Positions 8,729 through 17,050 of a stretch of DNA of 56,271 nucleotides are shown in pieces. Within the stretch, counting starts at the first letter, position 1. Each line of letters starts with the position of its first letter. The position numbers and the translations under genes were made by a program. The notes below the pieces were generated by a model. That model worked only from the letters and a program-made list of their open reading frames with translations, did not search any database and had not been told where the DNA came from. This DNA is from Fibrobacter sp. (GTDB lineage Bacteria > Fibrobacterota > Fibrobacteria > Fibrobacterales > Fibrobacteraceae): contig JAKSIB010000022.1 in assembly GCA_024399065.1 (NCBI GenBank), positions 1-56,271 of the forward strand, read 5' to 3'.

Positions 8729-9508
8729 ATGGATAGAGCTCGTCGTCGTAAATTTGGCCAAAACTTTCTGGATGTCCCCACCGCCATCGCAATCGCAGGT
8801 GATCTGCCCGCAAACGAGGGCGAAGCCGTTCTGGAAATCGGTCCGGGCCACGGCGCCCTTACGGAACATTTGCTGAACCGCGGCGTCGACCTCACTGCTG
8901 TAGAAATTGACGAGCAATGCGTCGAAGTGCTCAATGGGAAATTCGGCGACCGCAAGAATTTCCATATTACCAACATCGACTTCCTGAAATTTGACTTGGA
9001 AGGCTTCCTGAACTCCCACGAAAAACCCTGGGTCACCGGCAACCTTCCCTACAACGTTTCCACTGCAATTATCGCAGGGCTCATGCCCCGTCTCCATTTG
9101 ACCAAGGGCTTCATGGGCATGGTTCAGTTGGAAGTTGCAGAACGCATTTGCGCAGCCCCCTGCAGCAGCAATTACGGCAGCCTCTCCGTTCTGGTTTCCG
9201 CCTTTGCGAACACCCAGATCCTCCGCAAGATCGGTCCGGAACATTTCACTCCGAAGCCCAACGTAGACAGCGCCACCATGCTGCTCACCCCCCGCACAAA
9301 CGCCCTGGTCGCACCCGAAGGTTTCTTCGATTTTGTCCGCGCCGCATTCACACAAAAGCGCAAGACCCTTTCCAACTCTTTTGGAAAGGCCTACGATAAA
9401 AAGAAAATCCAGGAAGCCATAGAGGTCCTGGGTTATCCCGCCACTGTCCGCGCTGAAGAACTCAGCCCTGAACAGTTCCTTGAATTCTACAACGTGATTG
9501 TCAAATAG
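8729..9508 (+). CDS. rsmA: 16S rRNA (adenine1518-N6/adenine1519-N6)-dimethyltransferase
   Basis: RsmA (KsgA) dimethylates two adjacent adenosines in the loop of helix 45 of 16S rRNA, using S-adenosylmethionine, late in small-subunit assembly. The 259-residue sequence opens with RRRKFGQNFLD, has the SAM-binding motif EIGPGHGALTEHLL and the catalytic motif NLPYNVSTAII, and ends with the family's small C-terminal domain (FTQKRKTLSN). The start is the ATG at 8729, without a Shine-Dalgarno. It lies 67 bases after the patatin gene on the same strand. Confidence 0.95.
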   Translation: MDRARRRKFGQNFLDVPTAIAIAGDLPANEGEAVLEIGPGHGALTEHLLNRGVDLTAVEIDEQCVEVLNGKFGDRKNFHITNIDFLKFDLEGFLNSHEKPWVTGNLPYNVSTAIIAGLMPRLHLTKGFMGMVQLEVAERICAAPCSSNYGSLSVLVSAFANTQILRKIGPEHFTPKPNVDSATMLLTPRTNALVAPEGFFDFVRAAFTQKRKTLSNSFGKAYDKKKIQEAIEVLGYPATVRAEELSPEQFLEFYNVIVK

Positions 9509-9516
9509 TCACTTGA

Positions 9517-9740
9517 TGTCACCCTAGAGGCAAAGCCGATAGGGTCCATTATTCCTTACAAGCCGTATACAACGAGGAAACCGCCGGCGATAAAATCAAG
9601 GAAAAGCATCAAGGCATTTGCCCCGACGGATGGCATGTTCCGAGCATCGATGACTGGGAAGAACTCAAGAGCTTCATCGGCGAAAACAACGATGGCGAAG
9701 GTGTCGGCGTAAGCTTGAAATCTACCGAAATGTGGCAACA
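9517..9740 (+). pseudogene. FISUMP-domain remnant
   Basis: An open frame with no start codon encodes YSLQAVYNEETAGDKIKEKH followed by QGICPDGWHVPSIDDWEELK, the signature of the FISUMP domain (Fibrobacter succinogenes major paralogous domain). The frame then runs into a terminator hairpin. Only the middle of the domain is left. Its 5' edge at 9517-9549 is a GTCA-type palindromic repeat, so the break may coincide with insertion or recombination at that repeat. Confidence 0.7.
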
Positions 9741-9772
9741 AAAAAAGGCCTGGGTAAACCCAGGTCTTTTTA
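9741..9772. terminator. Bidirectional terminator between the FISUMP remnant and perR
   Basis: The stem CCTGGG/CCCAGG with a TAAA loop extends through GG/TC into A6 on the left and T5 on the right. It can end transcripts from both sides, including the rubrerythrin-perR operon. Confidence 0.85.
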
Positions 9773-9812
9773 AATTTCAGCATTTTGTTTTTGCGGATTC
9801 ACATCGCACAAG

Positions 9813-10220
9813 CTAAGCTTTCTTGCTGCAAGTTGCACAAGTTCCAAAAAGCTTCAACTGCACACCCTTCAGCCTAAAACCTCTAGGGAGCATGGAGCCG
9901 CATTCGGGAGGTGCATCCATGATGTCAAAAACCTTCCTGCAGCCATCGCAAATGAAATGGCAGTGAGGAGAGCAGTCGGCATCATAGCGCAGGAAACCTT
10001 CGCCAAAATCCAAGGTCAGCACAAGGCCGTTATCACTGAGAAGCTCTAGCGTGTTATAGACCGTGGTCCTGGAAAGGGACGGATTATCAGGCAGCAGGGC
10101 CTGGTAAATTTCGTCCACCGTAGGGTGGGTCTTTACGCCACGCAGATAGTGGAGCACAGTCGTCCTCTGGATGGAAGGGCGAATTCCATGCTGCGATAAG
10201 AATTCTGCGGTAGCTCTCAT
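9813..10220 (-). CDS. perR: Fur-family peroxide regulator (PerR-like)
   Basis: This 135-residue Fur-family repressor has the winged-helix segments HPTVDEIYQALL and SRTTVYNTLELL, followed by a dimerisation domain with two CxxC pairs (C91/C94 and C128/C131) that hold structural zinc. The ligands HPT, PHCHF and the nearby aspartates fit a PerR-type regulatory metal site. The gene lies 36 bases downstream of reverse rubrerythrin in the same orientation, so the two probably form an operon with auto-repression through the inverted repeats upstream of rubrerythrin. The ATG at 10220 follows GAGGTTACA. Fur or Zur function is less likely given the partner gene. Confidence 0.82.
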   Translation of the reverse strand: MRATAEFLSQHGIRPSIQRTTVLHYLRGVKTHPTVDEIYQALLPDNPSLSRTTVYNTLELLSDNGLVLTLDFGEGFLRYDADCSPHCHFICDGCRKVFDIMDAPPECGSMLPRGFRLKGVQLKLFGTCATCSKKA

Positions 10221-10256
10221 TGTAACCTCGACGAAGGATTTTGAGTAATTATAGAA

Positions 10257-10841
10257 TTACTTGTTGAAGTAACGGTTCAGGAGGCCTTCGAAGGCGCCAC
10301 CGTGACGGGCTTCATCCTTGCACATTTCGTGGACGGTGTCGTGGATAGCGTCGTAGTTCAGTTCCTTGGCGCGCTTAGCAAGAGCAAGCTTGCCTTCGGT
10401 AGCGCCAGCTTCGGCTGCCACGCGGAGCTGGAGGTTCAGCTTGGTGTCGGCATGGACCACTTCACCCAGGAGTTCAGCAAACTTTGCGGCATGTTCAGCT
10501 TCTTCGAAAGCGATGCGCTTGTAGGCTTCGGCAACTTCCGGGTAGCCTTCGCGGTCGGCCTGACGGCTCATGGCAAGGTACATACCCACTTCGCAGCATT
10601 CACCGTTGAAGTTTTCGCGGAGGCCCTGGACCACTTCCGGATCGAGGCCCTGGGCAATGCCCACCTTGTGTTCGTCGGCGAAGACGGTCTTAACAGCCTT
10701 TGCACCGGCAGCAGCTGCAGCGGGAGCAGATTCACCTTCGCAAACAAATGCAGCCTTCTTAGCCTTGCAGAGAGGGCAAACTTCCGGAGCTTCTTCGCCC
10801 ATGTGGATGTAACCGCAAACCTTGCACTTCCAAACCTTCAT
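10257..10841 (-). CDS. Reverse rubrerythrin (N-terminal rubredoxin domain)
   Basis: Rubrerythrin reduces hydrogen peroxide to water at a di-iron centre and protects anaerobes in the cytoplasm. The 194-residue protein has a rubredoxin-like iron site first ([12 protein letters not shown] and VCPLCKAKK, residues 5-30) and then the ferritin-like four-helix domain with [24 protein letters not shown] and [11 protein letters not shown], which supply the di-iron ligands. This domain order is reversed relative to classical rubrerythrin and matches the clostridial revRbr type, which PerR controls. The ATG at 10841 follows AAAGGAGACATATT. An in-frame upstream extension overlaps the promoter and is not credible. 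Confidence 0.92.
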   Translation of the reverse strand: MKVWKCKVCGYIHMGEEAPEVCPLCKAKKAAFVCEGESAPAAAAAGAKAVKTVFADEHKVGIAQGLDPEVVQGLRENFNGECCEVGMYLAMSRQADREGYPEVAEAYKRIAFEEAEHAAKFAELLGEVVHADTKLNLQLRVAAEAGATEGKLALAKRAKELNYDAIHDTVHEMCKDEARHGGAFEGLLNRYFNK

Positions 10842-10908
10842 AATATGTCTCCTTTCGCCTTTGGCGAATTTTAAGTTTTGAGCGTTTTTATTTGTCTCAC
10901 GCTTCATT

Positions 10909-10987
10909 TTTGTAACGATTACAAATATATAATCATTCCAATCTCTTGTCAAGACTTTGTGCAAAAATATTTGTAATAATTACAAAT
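10909..10987 (-). promoter_or_regulatory. Rubrerythrin-perR promoter with two PerR-type operators
   Basis: On the minus strand -35 TTGACA (10947-10952) and -10 TATATT (10924-10929) are 17 bp apart. An inverted repeat TTTGTAA-CGA-TTACAAA covers 10909-10925, overlapping the -10 box and the predicted start. A second, ATTTGTAA-TAA-TTACAAAT, covers 10969-10987, just upstream of the -35 box. Both have the 7-3-7 or longer layout of Fur/PerR boxes. Confidence 0.85.
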
Positions 10988-11015
10988 TTTCTCTTTTGAA
11001 TAATTTTTCACTCCA

Positions 11016-11048
11016 AAACAAAAAACGCACATTTTACAATGTGCATTT
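11016..11048 (-). terminator. Terminator after the serine-rich fragment
   Basis: On the minus strand the stem GCACATT/AATGTGC with a 4-base loop (11027-11044) is followed by a T-rich run. Confidence 0.7.
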
Positions 11049-11073
11049 TTTGAACTATAGCTGACAAGGGCTT

Positions 11074-11532
11074 TTATTTCACATTCACGCGCTGCATCAA
11101 ATGATCCTGCTTGACCAAGTAAGCGCCAGACTTGCGGAAACGAGTCTTCAAAACTTCATTCAAGGATTCGCCATTCTTGACCTCAATTTTACCTAGGAAT
11201 TTTCCCTGCATATCGAAGACAAGTAAATCGCGTTCTGATATTTGCAAGTGAATCTTGGCAATGGCCGCAGCAACCACAGAAGAGGAAGACGGGAGCAAGG
11301 ATTCCATGCTAGAGGATGTTTCCGCAATGACTACGTCACTGGATGAGCTCTCAGGGATTACAATTTCATCGGAGGAAGAAGTCGGCGGAAGAACCATCTG
11401 GCTAGAGGAACTTTCCGTAATCATCTCGCTAGAAGAAGTTTCCGGCACAATCACTTCACTGGAGGAACTCGCAGGAGTTGCAATTTCGCTGGAACTGCTC
11501 AGAGGCAGTACACTGGAAGAGCTGACTTTCAT
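11074..11532 (-). CDS. C-terminal fragment of a secreted protein with serine-rich repeats
   Basis: The first 90 or so residues are about eight degenerate repeats with a core of SSSSE followed by I, V or M, of the sort that separate domains in Fibrobacter secreted proteins. The last 60 residues (LLVFDMQGKFLGKIEVKNG to YLVKQDHLMQRVNVK) resemble the C-terminal sorting domains of type IX-like secreted proteins. There is no signal peptide and no catalytic domain, and a terminator hairpin sits immediately upstream, so this is probably the tail of a larger gene that has been lost. The start taken is the ATG at 11532; a GTG at 11547 is alternative. Confidence 0.5.
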   Translation of the reverse strand: MKVSSSSVLPLSSSSEIATPASSSSEVIVPETSSSEMITESSSSQMVLPPTSSSDEIVIPESSSSDVVIAETSSSMESLLPSSSSVVAAAIAKIHLQISERDLLVFDMQGKFLGKIEVKNGESLNEVLKTRFRKSGAYLVKQDHLMQRVNVK

Positions 11533-11551
11533 TTTTGTTAAAAACACAACT

Positions 11552-11578
11552 AAAAAAGCCCCTAAGAAATTTTAGGGG
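11552..11578 (-). terminator. Terminator of the LlaJI-like operon
   Basis: On the minus strand the stem CCCCTAA/TTAGGGG with a 6-base loop runs into T6 (11552-11557), shortly after the nuclease stop codon. Confidence 0.85.
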
Positions 11579-11605
11579 TAAAAAGGTCCAAGAAATTAAA
11601 CCTTT

Positions 11606-12847
11606 TTATTGCGACAACAATAAAATCGCCAATTCTGTCTGGCCGATTGTATTCTTATTGTAATTCTGCATTACAGATTTTACGTCAAGCAAAACACCAT
11701 GAATTTTGTGATATGGTCTAGCAACACAATTTGCAGCATCACATTTTTTCCAATCACTATAGGCGTAACCTAGATACTTCATTTTAAATGGAAGTGAAGA
11801 ATCTACACCTTCTGCATTATACGGCATAATGAAAGCATTGTAAGTAGTCTTTTGCGTATTCTGTTCGGCAAATTCAGCATAAGCCAGCTGCTTCGTTATG
11901 GATTCAGACTGCGGCAGCGTTCCACCATCAACACCGTACGTATAGAACTTGGAATCCAAAACAAAAATTGAATCATCCACCTGCATGATCGTATCAGGAC
12001 GCATTTCAACTTCAGCTTTATTTACACCATCAATTACCCAGCCACATTTCGGATAATAATCCTCTCTACGCTCCGTTCCAAAGATGCGTTCAATCATTGC
12101 CTCCCAAACAGGAGCGAAAGTATTCACCCCGAAATAGAATTCATCCGGAACAACATTCTCTTCGGATACATTCTTTCCAAGATATTCAACAATGCGAACC
12201 ATATCATGAAACAATTCCAAGGAGCGGTCATTAAATGTCCTTGAGACCTTCCCCATAAGTACTGAAGAAAACATCTCGTAATCAAAATCAAGTGATGGAG
12301 GTTCCTGAATATCAATGCCGAAAATGAATCCGATTCTTTTTGACGCATCCCAAACGCAGTACTTATGGATGAGAGAAACTAGCTCGCGCTCATTATTATT
12401 CGTATGACGGGTAACAGGGTTCAAGTAGACAACGTTTTCATCAACAACATCCAGACGCAAAGTCCTTATAGTTCGATTCCAGTCAACCTTACCATTGCCA
12501 CCTTGTTTGAATACAATCTCCTGTTCAGAATAGTAACCATACTCAATAAAATTTCTAAGCAGGTTAACGTAGGCGCGCATTGGAAAATCCGATAACTTGG
12601 AGTCAGAATCTTTGCCAATAATACTTGAATTTTCATGCGCATCCGTTAGTTCCGAATCGGAAAGTACATCAAACAAATGCATCACTTCTTGACGGAGCTC
12701 ATCTTCATTGATATTAGCAATCGCTACATCATTCTTGAAGTAGCCCAGCGGAAAACATATCTGCAAACATCCGTTATTACGAATGCCAACGAACTCATCG
12801 TTATGCAGCTTTGCTTCGCAAGTACAATAGTCATTCAGTCTAGGCAT
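11606..12847 (-). CDS. LlaJI-family restriction endonuclease subunit
   Basis: The 413-residue protein resembles the R2 (nuclease) subunit of LlaJI-type, McrBC-like restriction systems. A PD-(D/E)xK-like core is visible near residues 285-310: MRPDTIMQVDDSIFVLDSKF, with the Asp of RPD and the D-S-K triad as likely metal and catalytic residues. The partner McrB-like NTPase and C5 methyltransferase lie upstream in the same direction. Its ATG at 12847 overlaps the end of the UPF0175 gene by 8 bases, so translation is probably coupled. It would cut DNA only with the NTPase and spare sites protected by the methyltransferase. Confidence 0.75.
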   Translation of the reverse strand: MPRLNDYCTCEAKLHNDEFVGIRNNGCLQICFPLGYFKNDVAIANINEDELRQEVMHLFDVLSDSELTDAHENSSIIGKDSDSKLSDFPMRAYVNLLRNFIEYGYYSEQEIVFKQGGNGKVDWNRTIRTLRLDVVDENVVYLNPVTRHTNNNERELVSLIHKYCVWDASKRIGFIFGIDIQEPPSLDFDYEMFSSVLMGKVSRTFNDRSLELFHDMVRIVEYLGKNVSEENVVPDEFYFGVNTFAPVWEAMIERIFGTERREDYYPKCGWVIDGVNKAEVEMRPDTIMQVDDSIFVLDSKFYTYGVDGGTLPQSESITKQLAYAEFAEQNTQKTTYNAFIMPYNAEGVDSSLPFKMKYLGYAYSDWKKCDAANCVARPYHKIHGVLLDVKSVMQNYNKNTIGQTELAILLLSQ

Positions 12848-13094
12848 TTTTCATCTCTTCCATAAACTCATTTGCATCATCAAAATGGAATATGGAAATG
12901 CCTTGAGTCCCAAGGAACTTTATAAAGTCCTCCTCGGCCATCCCCGCAATTTCAGCGCAGTACCCAACAGGAACTCCATGATTCTTGTAGAATTCAAGTG
13001 CTACAACACGCTTAGCTAAGGAAAGCACACTTTCCTTAGCCATATGCGTATCAAACAGCACTTCTTCTGGAATGTCTATGGATAACTGGCACAC
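12840..13094 (-). CDS. UPF0175-family antitoxin-like protein
   Basis: The 84-residue protein has the UPF0175 pattern: VLSLAKRVVALEFYKNHG, then VGYCAEIAGMAEEDFIKFLG as a helix-turn-helix, then a C-terminal GISIFHFDDANEFMEEM. Members are often antitoxins or small DNA-binding regulators beside PIN-like toxins, but no PIN gene is adjacent. It starts with GTG at 13094 and its stop overlaps the nuclease start. It may be the last gene of the cassette that interrupts the restriction operon. Confidence 0.6.
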   Translation of the reverse strand: MCQLSIDIPEEVLFDTHMAKESVLSLAKRVVALEFYKNHGVPVGYCAEIAGMAEEDFIKFLGTQGISIFHFDDANEFMEEMKNA

Positions 13095-13107
13095 GGACTT
13101 TTCCCAG

Positions 13108-13284
13108 CTAATGCATAAATTGCTGCACTTCTTCTGTAGTCAGGGGACGGCCCAGCTTCTTTATGAGAGCAATAGCATCATGCAAACGAATAACAGGCTT
13201 TCCCCATGGATCAACCAATCGACCGTCCGGCGCAAAGGAGTCTATGTCCGGCAACTGAATTTTATTCTTCTTATTTTCAGGCAT
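13108..13284 (-). CDS. Small protein coupled to a GNAT-like protein (possible antitoxin)
   Basis: The 58-residue product has charged ends and a core GRLVDPWGKPVIRLHDAIAL followed by a short helical tail. I do not recognise a named family. The ATG at 13284 is 10 bases after the stop of the GNAT-like gene, with AGGAG in between, and the next gene (UPF0175) follows 13 bases after its stop. Small size and tight coupling to an acetyltransferase-like gene suggest an antitoxin or accessory role; this is inference. Confidence 0.6.
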   Translation of the reverse strand: MPENKKNKIQLPDIDSFAPDGRLVDPWGKPVIRLHDAIALIKKLGRPLTTEEVQQFMH

Positions 13285-13294
13285 GAAAGTACTC

Positions 13295-13819
13295 CTATGG
13301 ATAATACCGGGCAACAAGTTTTGTCGCGCCGCATGTATCAATATACATTTTTTGACCATCAATAGAAAGAGCATAAATATTCTTTGTGTAGTATTCTATC
13401 AAGTCCGTTTTTGCAACAAATTGAACAAAGCCAGCATTACCAACTTCAAAGCTCAACTTACATGCAAAAGCAAAAAGTTGACCACCAACACCTATGTATT
13501 CCTTATCAGCGCCCCTGTTAATTGGGGCAGATTCAACAAGTTTTACATGGGTAAATAAATTCTGGCACTCGTGTTTCAACGCAATTCTTCCTTGAACTCG
13601 ACTATCATTCACAGCGAACAAATCGTAAATTTCAAAACCATTTTTTTGGGGGATACTCCAATCAAAAAGCCAACCATTCGCAAGCCATTTCTTCGCGGTT
13701 TGTTTTGATATTTTATTAGAATGTAACTGGAATTCAGTTTGGACAATTTCGCCAGACAATCTGTGGACAAGGCACTGAGTAAGAGCATCTATTTCAATGC
13801 CAATTGCAACATCATTCAT
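13295..13819 (-). CDS. GNAT-like protein, possible toxin of a toxin-antitoxin cassette
   Basis: The 174-residue protein has an N-terminal strand-rich part (IEIDALTQCLVHRLSGEIVQ, KGWLFDWS-like segment) and a C-terminal GNAT-like core: LVESAPINRG, KEYIGVGGQLFAFACKLSFE as the likely acetyl-CoA loop and helix, GFVQFVAKTDLIEYYTKN and KMYIDTCGATKLV. Similar two-part proteins, encoded with a short partner gene, occur widely in Bacteroidetes. The ATG at 13819 follows GAAGGAGTTAAG, and the gene has its own consensus promoter. Toxin activity is inferred from the layout, not seen. Confidence 0.6.
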   Translation of the reverse strand: MNDVAIGIEIDALTQCLVHRLSGEIVQTEFQLHSNKISKQTAKKWLANGWLFDWSIPQKNGFEIYDLFAVNDSRVQGRIALKHECQNLFTHVKLVESAPINRGADKEYIGVGGQLFAFACKLSFEVGNAGFVQFVAKTDLIEYYTKNIYALSIDGQKMYIDTCGATKLVARYYP

Positions 13820-13872
13820 CTTAACTCCTTCCTCGCAGACAAGCGTAAATATGCGAAGACAAAAATATTTTT

Positions 13873-13919
13873 GCTCGTTTGAGCACCTAAAATATAGGTT
13901 GCAATTTCACCATTGTCAA
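13873..13919 (-). promoter_or_regulatory. Promoter of the cassette inside the restriction operon
   Basis: On the minus strand -35 TTGACA (13914-13919) and -10 TATATT (13891-13896) are 17 bp apart, right behind the stop codon of the McrB-like gene. The inverted repeat GCTC-GTTT-GAGC (13873-13884) sits at the predicted start and could be an operator. Confidence 0.8.
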
Positions 13920-13922
13920 TAG

Positions 13923-15413
13923 TTAATTCCCAAAATTTTTGAACACGCCAAACTTTACTTCATGGAATTTGGAAATCAAATTTTCAAGCGTGTCGCAGCC
14001 GTCAATAAAAATCTGAGGGCGTTTGAACTTGAAGGCATCATCCCACAAGTACTTCAGAACTTTTTCGGCAAAAATCTTTTCAGAAATTTCACCATTTACG
14101 TTACACACGAACCACACGCCAAGCCGCTTGTCTTCGGTACTAGAAAGTCCCTTGAGAAGGATCGTCATTTTGCGATTTGCCCATTCCCAGAATTCGCTCC
14201 AGGAAGTTTCTGTACCAGCAATCTTTGCATCGTGTTGAATACAAACAGCTTCCGTCTTAAAATTACCTGCGTCGTCCTTTGCAAATTCATTGCGAACTAA
14301 TTCCATATCAAAGCGGCGCTGGAAAGCATTATCCAAGGTGAACACATTCTGATCCGAAGTATTCATGGTCGCAAGGATGGAGAGGTTAGGCGGAAGACGA
14401 ATCGGGGTAATTTCCGAAAAATGTAATTTTCCAGTTTCACCAAAACCAGGCCAGTTGATATCTATCGATTTATAAGCCGAGACCTCGCCTCTTCCATCCT
14501 CAGGAGTATACTCAACAGGAGTTTCACAACCATCATGATTTTCTTTTAGATAGCTACTAATACTTCGTATGTAGTCATTCATATCATCATGATCAATACC
14601 ATAAACACTCCAGCCAGCTCCATAACCAAATTCGTCCTTATCATCATTTGGTTTTATTCGATCGCACAGTTGGAAAACTTCGCCTAAGATCGCTGATGCC
14701 TGACCTCGGTTGATTTCATCAATTACGAGGTAGAAATTTTGATTTGGATTCAGGTATGCGCGTCGTAGAATTTTCGCAAATGGACCCGGTGTAAATTCGT
14801 AGCTTACACTGTGATTTTTTAACTTCGGTTTAATCTGTCCGATAAATTCCGCATTCGTATAATCAGGGTGAAAGACAACTGAAATTTTGTTGAAGTCAGG
14901 AACATTCTTCAATTGTTCTTTGATTGTATTACTTTTCCCGCATCCTGGAACTCCGTAATAGATGATTTGGGAATGCAATTGCATTTCCTGTTTTTTTTCT
15001 TCAGCAGCTTTAGAGGGGATGTTTTTATTTTGATTAGCAAGATGTCTTTTAACTAGAAACATTTCAAGAGAAATTTTCTTTTGAATTAGCTTCATCATCC
15101 CATTAAAATTAAATCCCTGATAAACATTCCACAAAGACTCTTCCGGGTATTGTTGAACCAAAACATATTGATCATCTCGTAACTTTGAAATGCCACTAAA
15201 AATAGCGTCATTTAGATGATCTTCATTACTAATTGGATTTAAAAGAACTACACACTCATTTCTTAAAATTCCACTATTTAGGCGGTTTCGACTAGCAGCA
15301 ATATACTGAGACGAATCCAAAACCTTTGATGTTCCAATAATTGTTTCATCAGCCTTAGCTTCGCTAAAACCATTCTTTTGTAGAAAGTTCTCTACATAAT
15401 ATCTAGAATCCAT
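13923..15413 (-). CDS. McrB-like AAA+ NTPase of a restriction system
   Basis: The 496-residue protein is the NTP-driven DNA translocase subunit of an LlaJI/McrBC-like restriction complex. It has a Walker A motif GVPGCGKSNT, Walker B in FYLVIDEINRGQASAILGEV and the McrB-type sensor MNTSDQNVFTLDNAFQRRFD. About 140 residues precede the AAA+ domain and may read the DNA site. The start is the ATG at 15413, two bases after the methyltransferase stop; a GTG at 15428 overlapping that gene is also in frame. It requires the nuclease encoded at 11606-12847, from which it is separated by the small cassette. Confidence 0.85.
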   Translation of the reverse strand: MDSRYYVENFLQKNGFSEAKADETIIGTSKVLDSSQYIAASRNRLNSGILRNECVVLLNPISNEDHLNDAIFSGISKLRDDQYVLVQQYPEESLWNVYQGFNFNGMMKLIQKKISLEMFLVKRHLANQNKNIPSKAAEEKKQEMQLHSQIIYYGVPGCGKSNTIKEQLKNVPDFNKISVVFHPDYTNAEFIGQIKPKLKNHSVSYEFTPGPFAKILRRAYLNPNQNFYLVIDEINRGQASAILGEVFQLCDRIKPNDDKDEFGYGAGWSVYGIDHDDMNDYIRSISSYLKENHDGCETPVEYTPEDGRGEVSAYKSIDINWPGFGETGKLHFSEITPIRLPPNLSILATMNTSDQNVFTLDNAFQRRFDMELVRNEFAKDDAGNFKTEAVCIQHDAKIAGTETSWSEFWEWANRKMTILLKGLSSTEDKRLGVWFVCNVNGEISEKIFAEKVLKYLWDDAFKFKRPQIFIDGCDTLENLISKFHEVKFGVFKNFGN

Positions 15414-15415
15414 AA

Positions 15416-16426
15416 TCACACACCCCACTTCTTAAAGTTGTTCTTCTTCTGTGCTTCCGGAGAACTTGCACCAAGTGGGAAACCCATGAGGTATTCTGCA
15501 TTTTTAGGAGCAGGGCGTTCAAACACTTTTTTGAAGTTACGGCACCCTTGATGCTTCATCATAGAAGGCGCAGAATAATTCGCCATCGTTGTGGGAGTAT
15601 GAACCAATCCCAGTTCTTCACCAAAGGTTTGCTTAATCCATGTTTTTTGAATTTCAAATACCTTTGCAATTTCATCATCAGAAACGACTTCTGTGTATTC
15701 ACCGTCTTCAATATGACGATTCACAAGAATTCTAAATGCAGACGCAGCAACAAAAGGAGATTGCGCGTTACCAACACCCTTCAATTGTTCTCGACGATTA
15801 ACAACAGAAACATCGTCGCCAAGATCATCGGGATTTTTGCTCCAGTATACACCCTTAAATTTCGGCAATGACGTGATATGATTTTTTATGTTTTCAAATA
15901 CTTTTTCGTCTTTCACAGCTAAAAGCCAAAAACGATTTCTTTGATGATCTGCTCCTAAATCAGAGCAGCTCAATCTACAGAATTTAACCTTATAACCAAC
16001 AGATTCTAAATCCGACTTAGCCTTGCTTATGGCGCGCAATACAACATTTTCACCAAAGACAATCGGAGCCTCAGACTCTTTTACAAACCTAAACATCTCA
16101 TCCCAAAGATTTTTCTCTGCAATGTTTTTACCATGAGCTGCAGTGCTGAAAGCTTGGCAAGGAAATCCTCCACACAATACATCAAACTGATTTTTAAAAT
16201 CAGCGCCATTCAAAGCACGAAGATCCCCATAGATTTCAAATTCATCCATCCAGCCATCTTTTTGGCGCTGTTTCAAAACCTGCTGACAAAATTCATTGAT
16301 TTCAACTCCGGCACAACATTGATGTCCAAGAAGTTCTCCACCATAAATTCCACCGCCAATCCCCGCAAACAAATGAAATTCTTTGATACATTGCTGTTCA
16401 GCAACTACAGTCTTCTTTCCAGCCAT
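15416..16426 (-). CDS. DNA (cytosine-5-)-methyltransferase
   Basis: The enzyme transfers a methyl group to C5 of cytosine, protecting host DNA. The 336-residue sequence has motif I FHLFAGIGGG (18-26), motif IV GGFPCQAFS with the catalytic Cys90, motif VI GENV (125-128), motif VIII QRNRFWLLA, and motif X GVGNAQSPFVA. The region between VIII and X, which reads the target, is short. It is the first gene of the operon and has AGCGAGAGGA before its ATG. LlaJI systems usually carry two such methyltransferases; only one is here. Confidence 0.92.
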   Translation of the reverse strand: MAGKKTVVAEQQCIKEFHLFAGIGGGIYGGELLGHQCCAGVEINEFCQQVLKQRQKDGWMDEFEIYGDLRALNGADFKNQFDVLCGGFPCQAFSTAAHGKNIAEKNLWDEMFRFVKESEAPIVFGENVVLRAISKAKSDLESVGYKVKFCRLSCSDLGADHQRNRFWLLAVKDEKVFENIKNHITSLPKFKGVYWSKNPDDLGDDVSVVNRREQLKGVGNAQSPFVAASAFRILVNRHIEDGEYTEVVSDDEIAKVFEIQKTWIKQTFGEELGLVHTPTTMANYSAPSMMKHQGCRNFKKVFERPAPKNAEYLMGFPLGASSPEAQKKNNFKKWGV

Positions 16427-16771
16427 TCCTCTCGCTCCTCGAGTTGAAAGTGAACGAGTCCCCCTCTCGTTCCGGAGCGATGATCCTGGCCAATTTCTGC
16501 AGCAGTCTTAAGTAGAGCGACTATCCGTACACGGTTCCATTCCGCGATTGCAGATGCACAAAAAATGGCGAGGAGCATTGCTGCTTCCCGCCTAAATGCG
16601 ACGACTAATCCCTACAATTCAAAAACAAAACTCGCCTAGCCCACCTGCGAAAACAAAATGGGCGTACGCCAAAACGCCTTGGCGCGCATGCACGAAAGCG
16701 AGGGTCTAAACCACTGGGTACACGACCCCCAGGGTGCAACACGCCCAAACATTTTGGGCATTCCGAGATTT

Positions 16772-16830
16772 GTCTTATTCTTGGTTCAAGAAAGTGTCTA
16801 AGTTTCAGATACGGAACAAGAGCAAAACTC
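16772..16830. repeat. Direct repeat, copy 1
   Basis: This 59-base copy differs from 17051-17108 at about four positions, including a 1-base indel. The two copies are 279 bases apart in the same orientation. Confidence 0.85.
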
Positions 16831-17050
16831 ACCAAGAGCTTTGCTCGTTCCACATTCCCCGACACGATTTAAATGAAAAAGGGCGGAGGGGTTAATGCAT
16901 TTATCTATCTGAGGCCTTAGACTGCCGGAACCAATAAACACAGAAACCCACGCCCCATAAAGGCCGCATTGCAAGCGCATATTCAATGAATAGAATATGC
17001 ACACCACAAAACGTTGCCGACAAGTATAACTTACCGACAGACGTGAGTCC

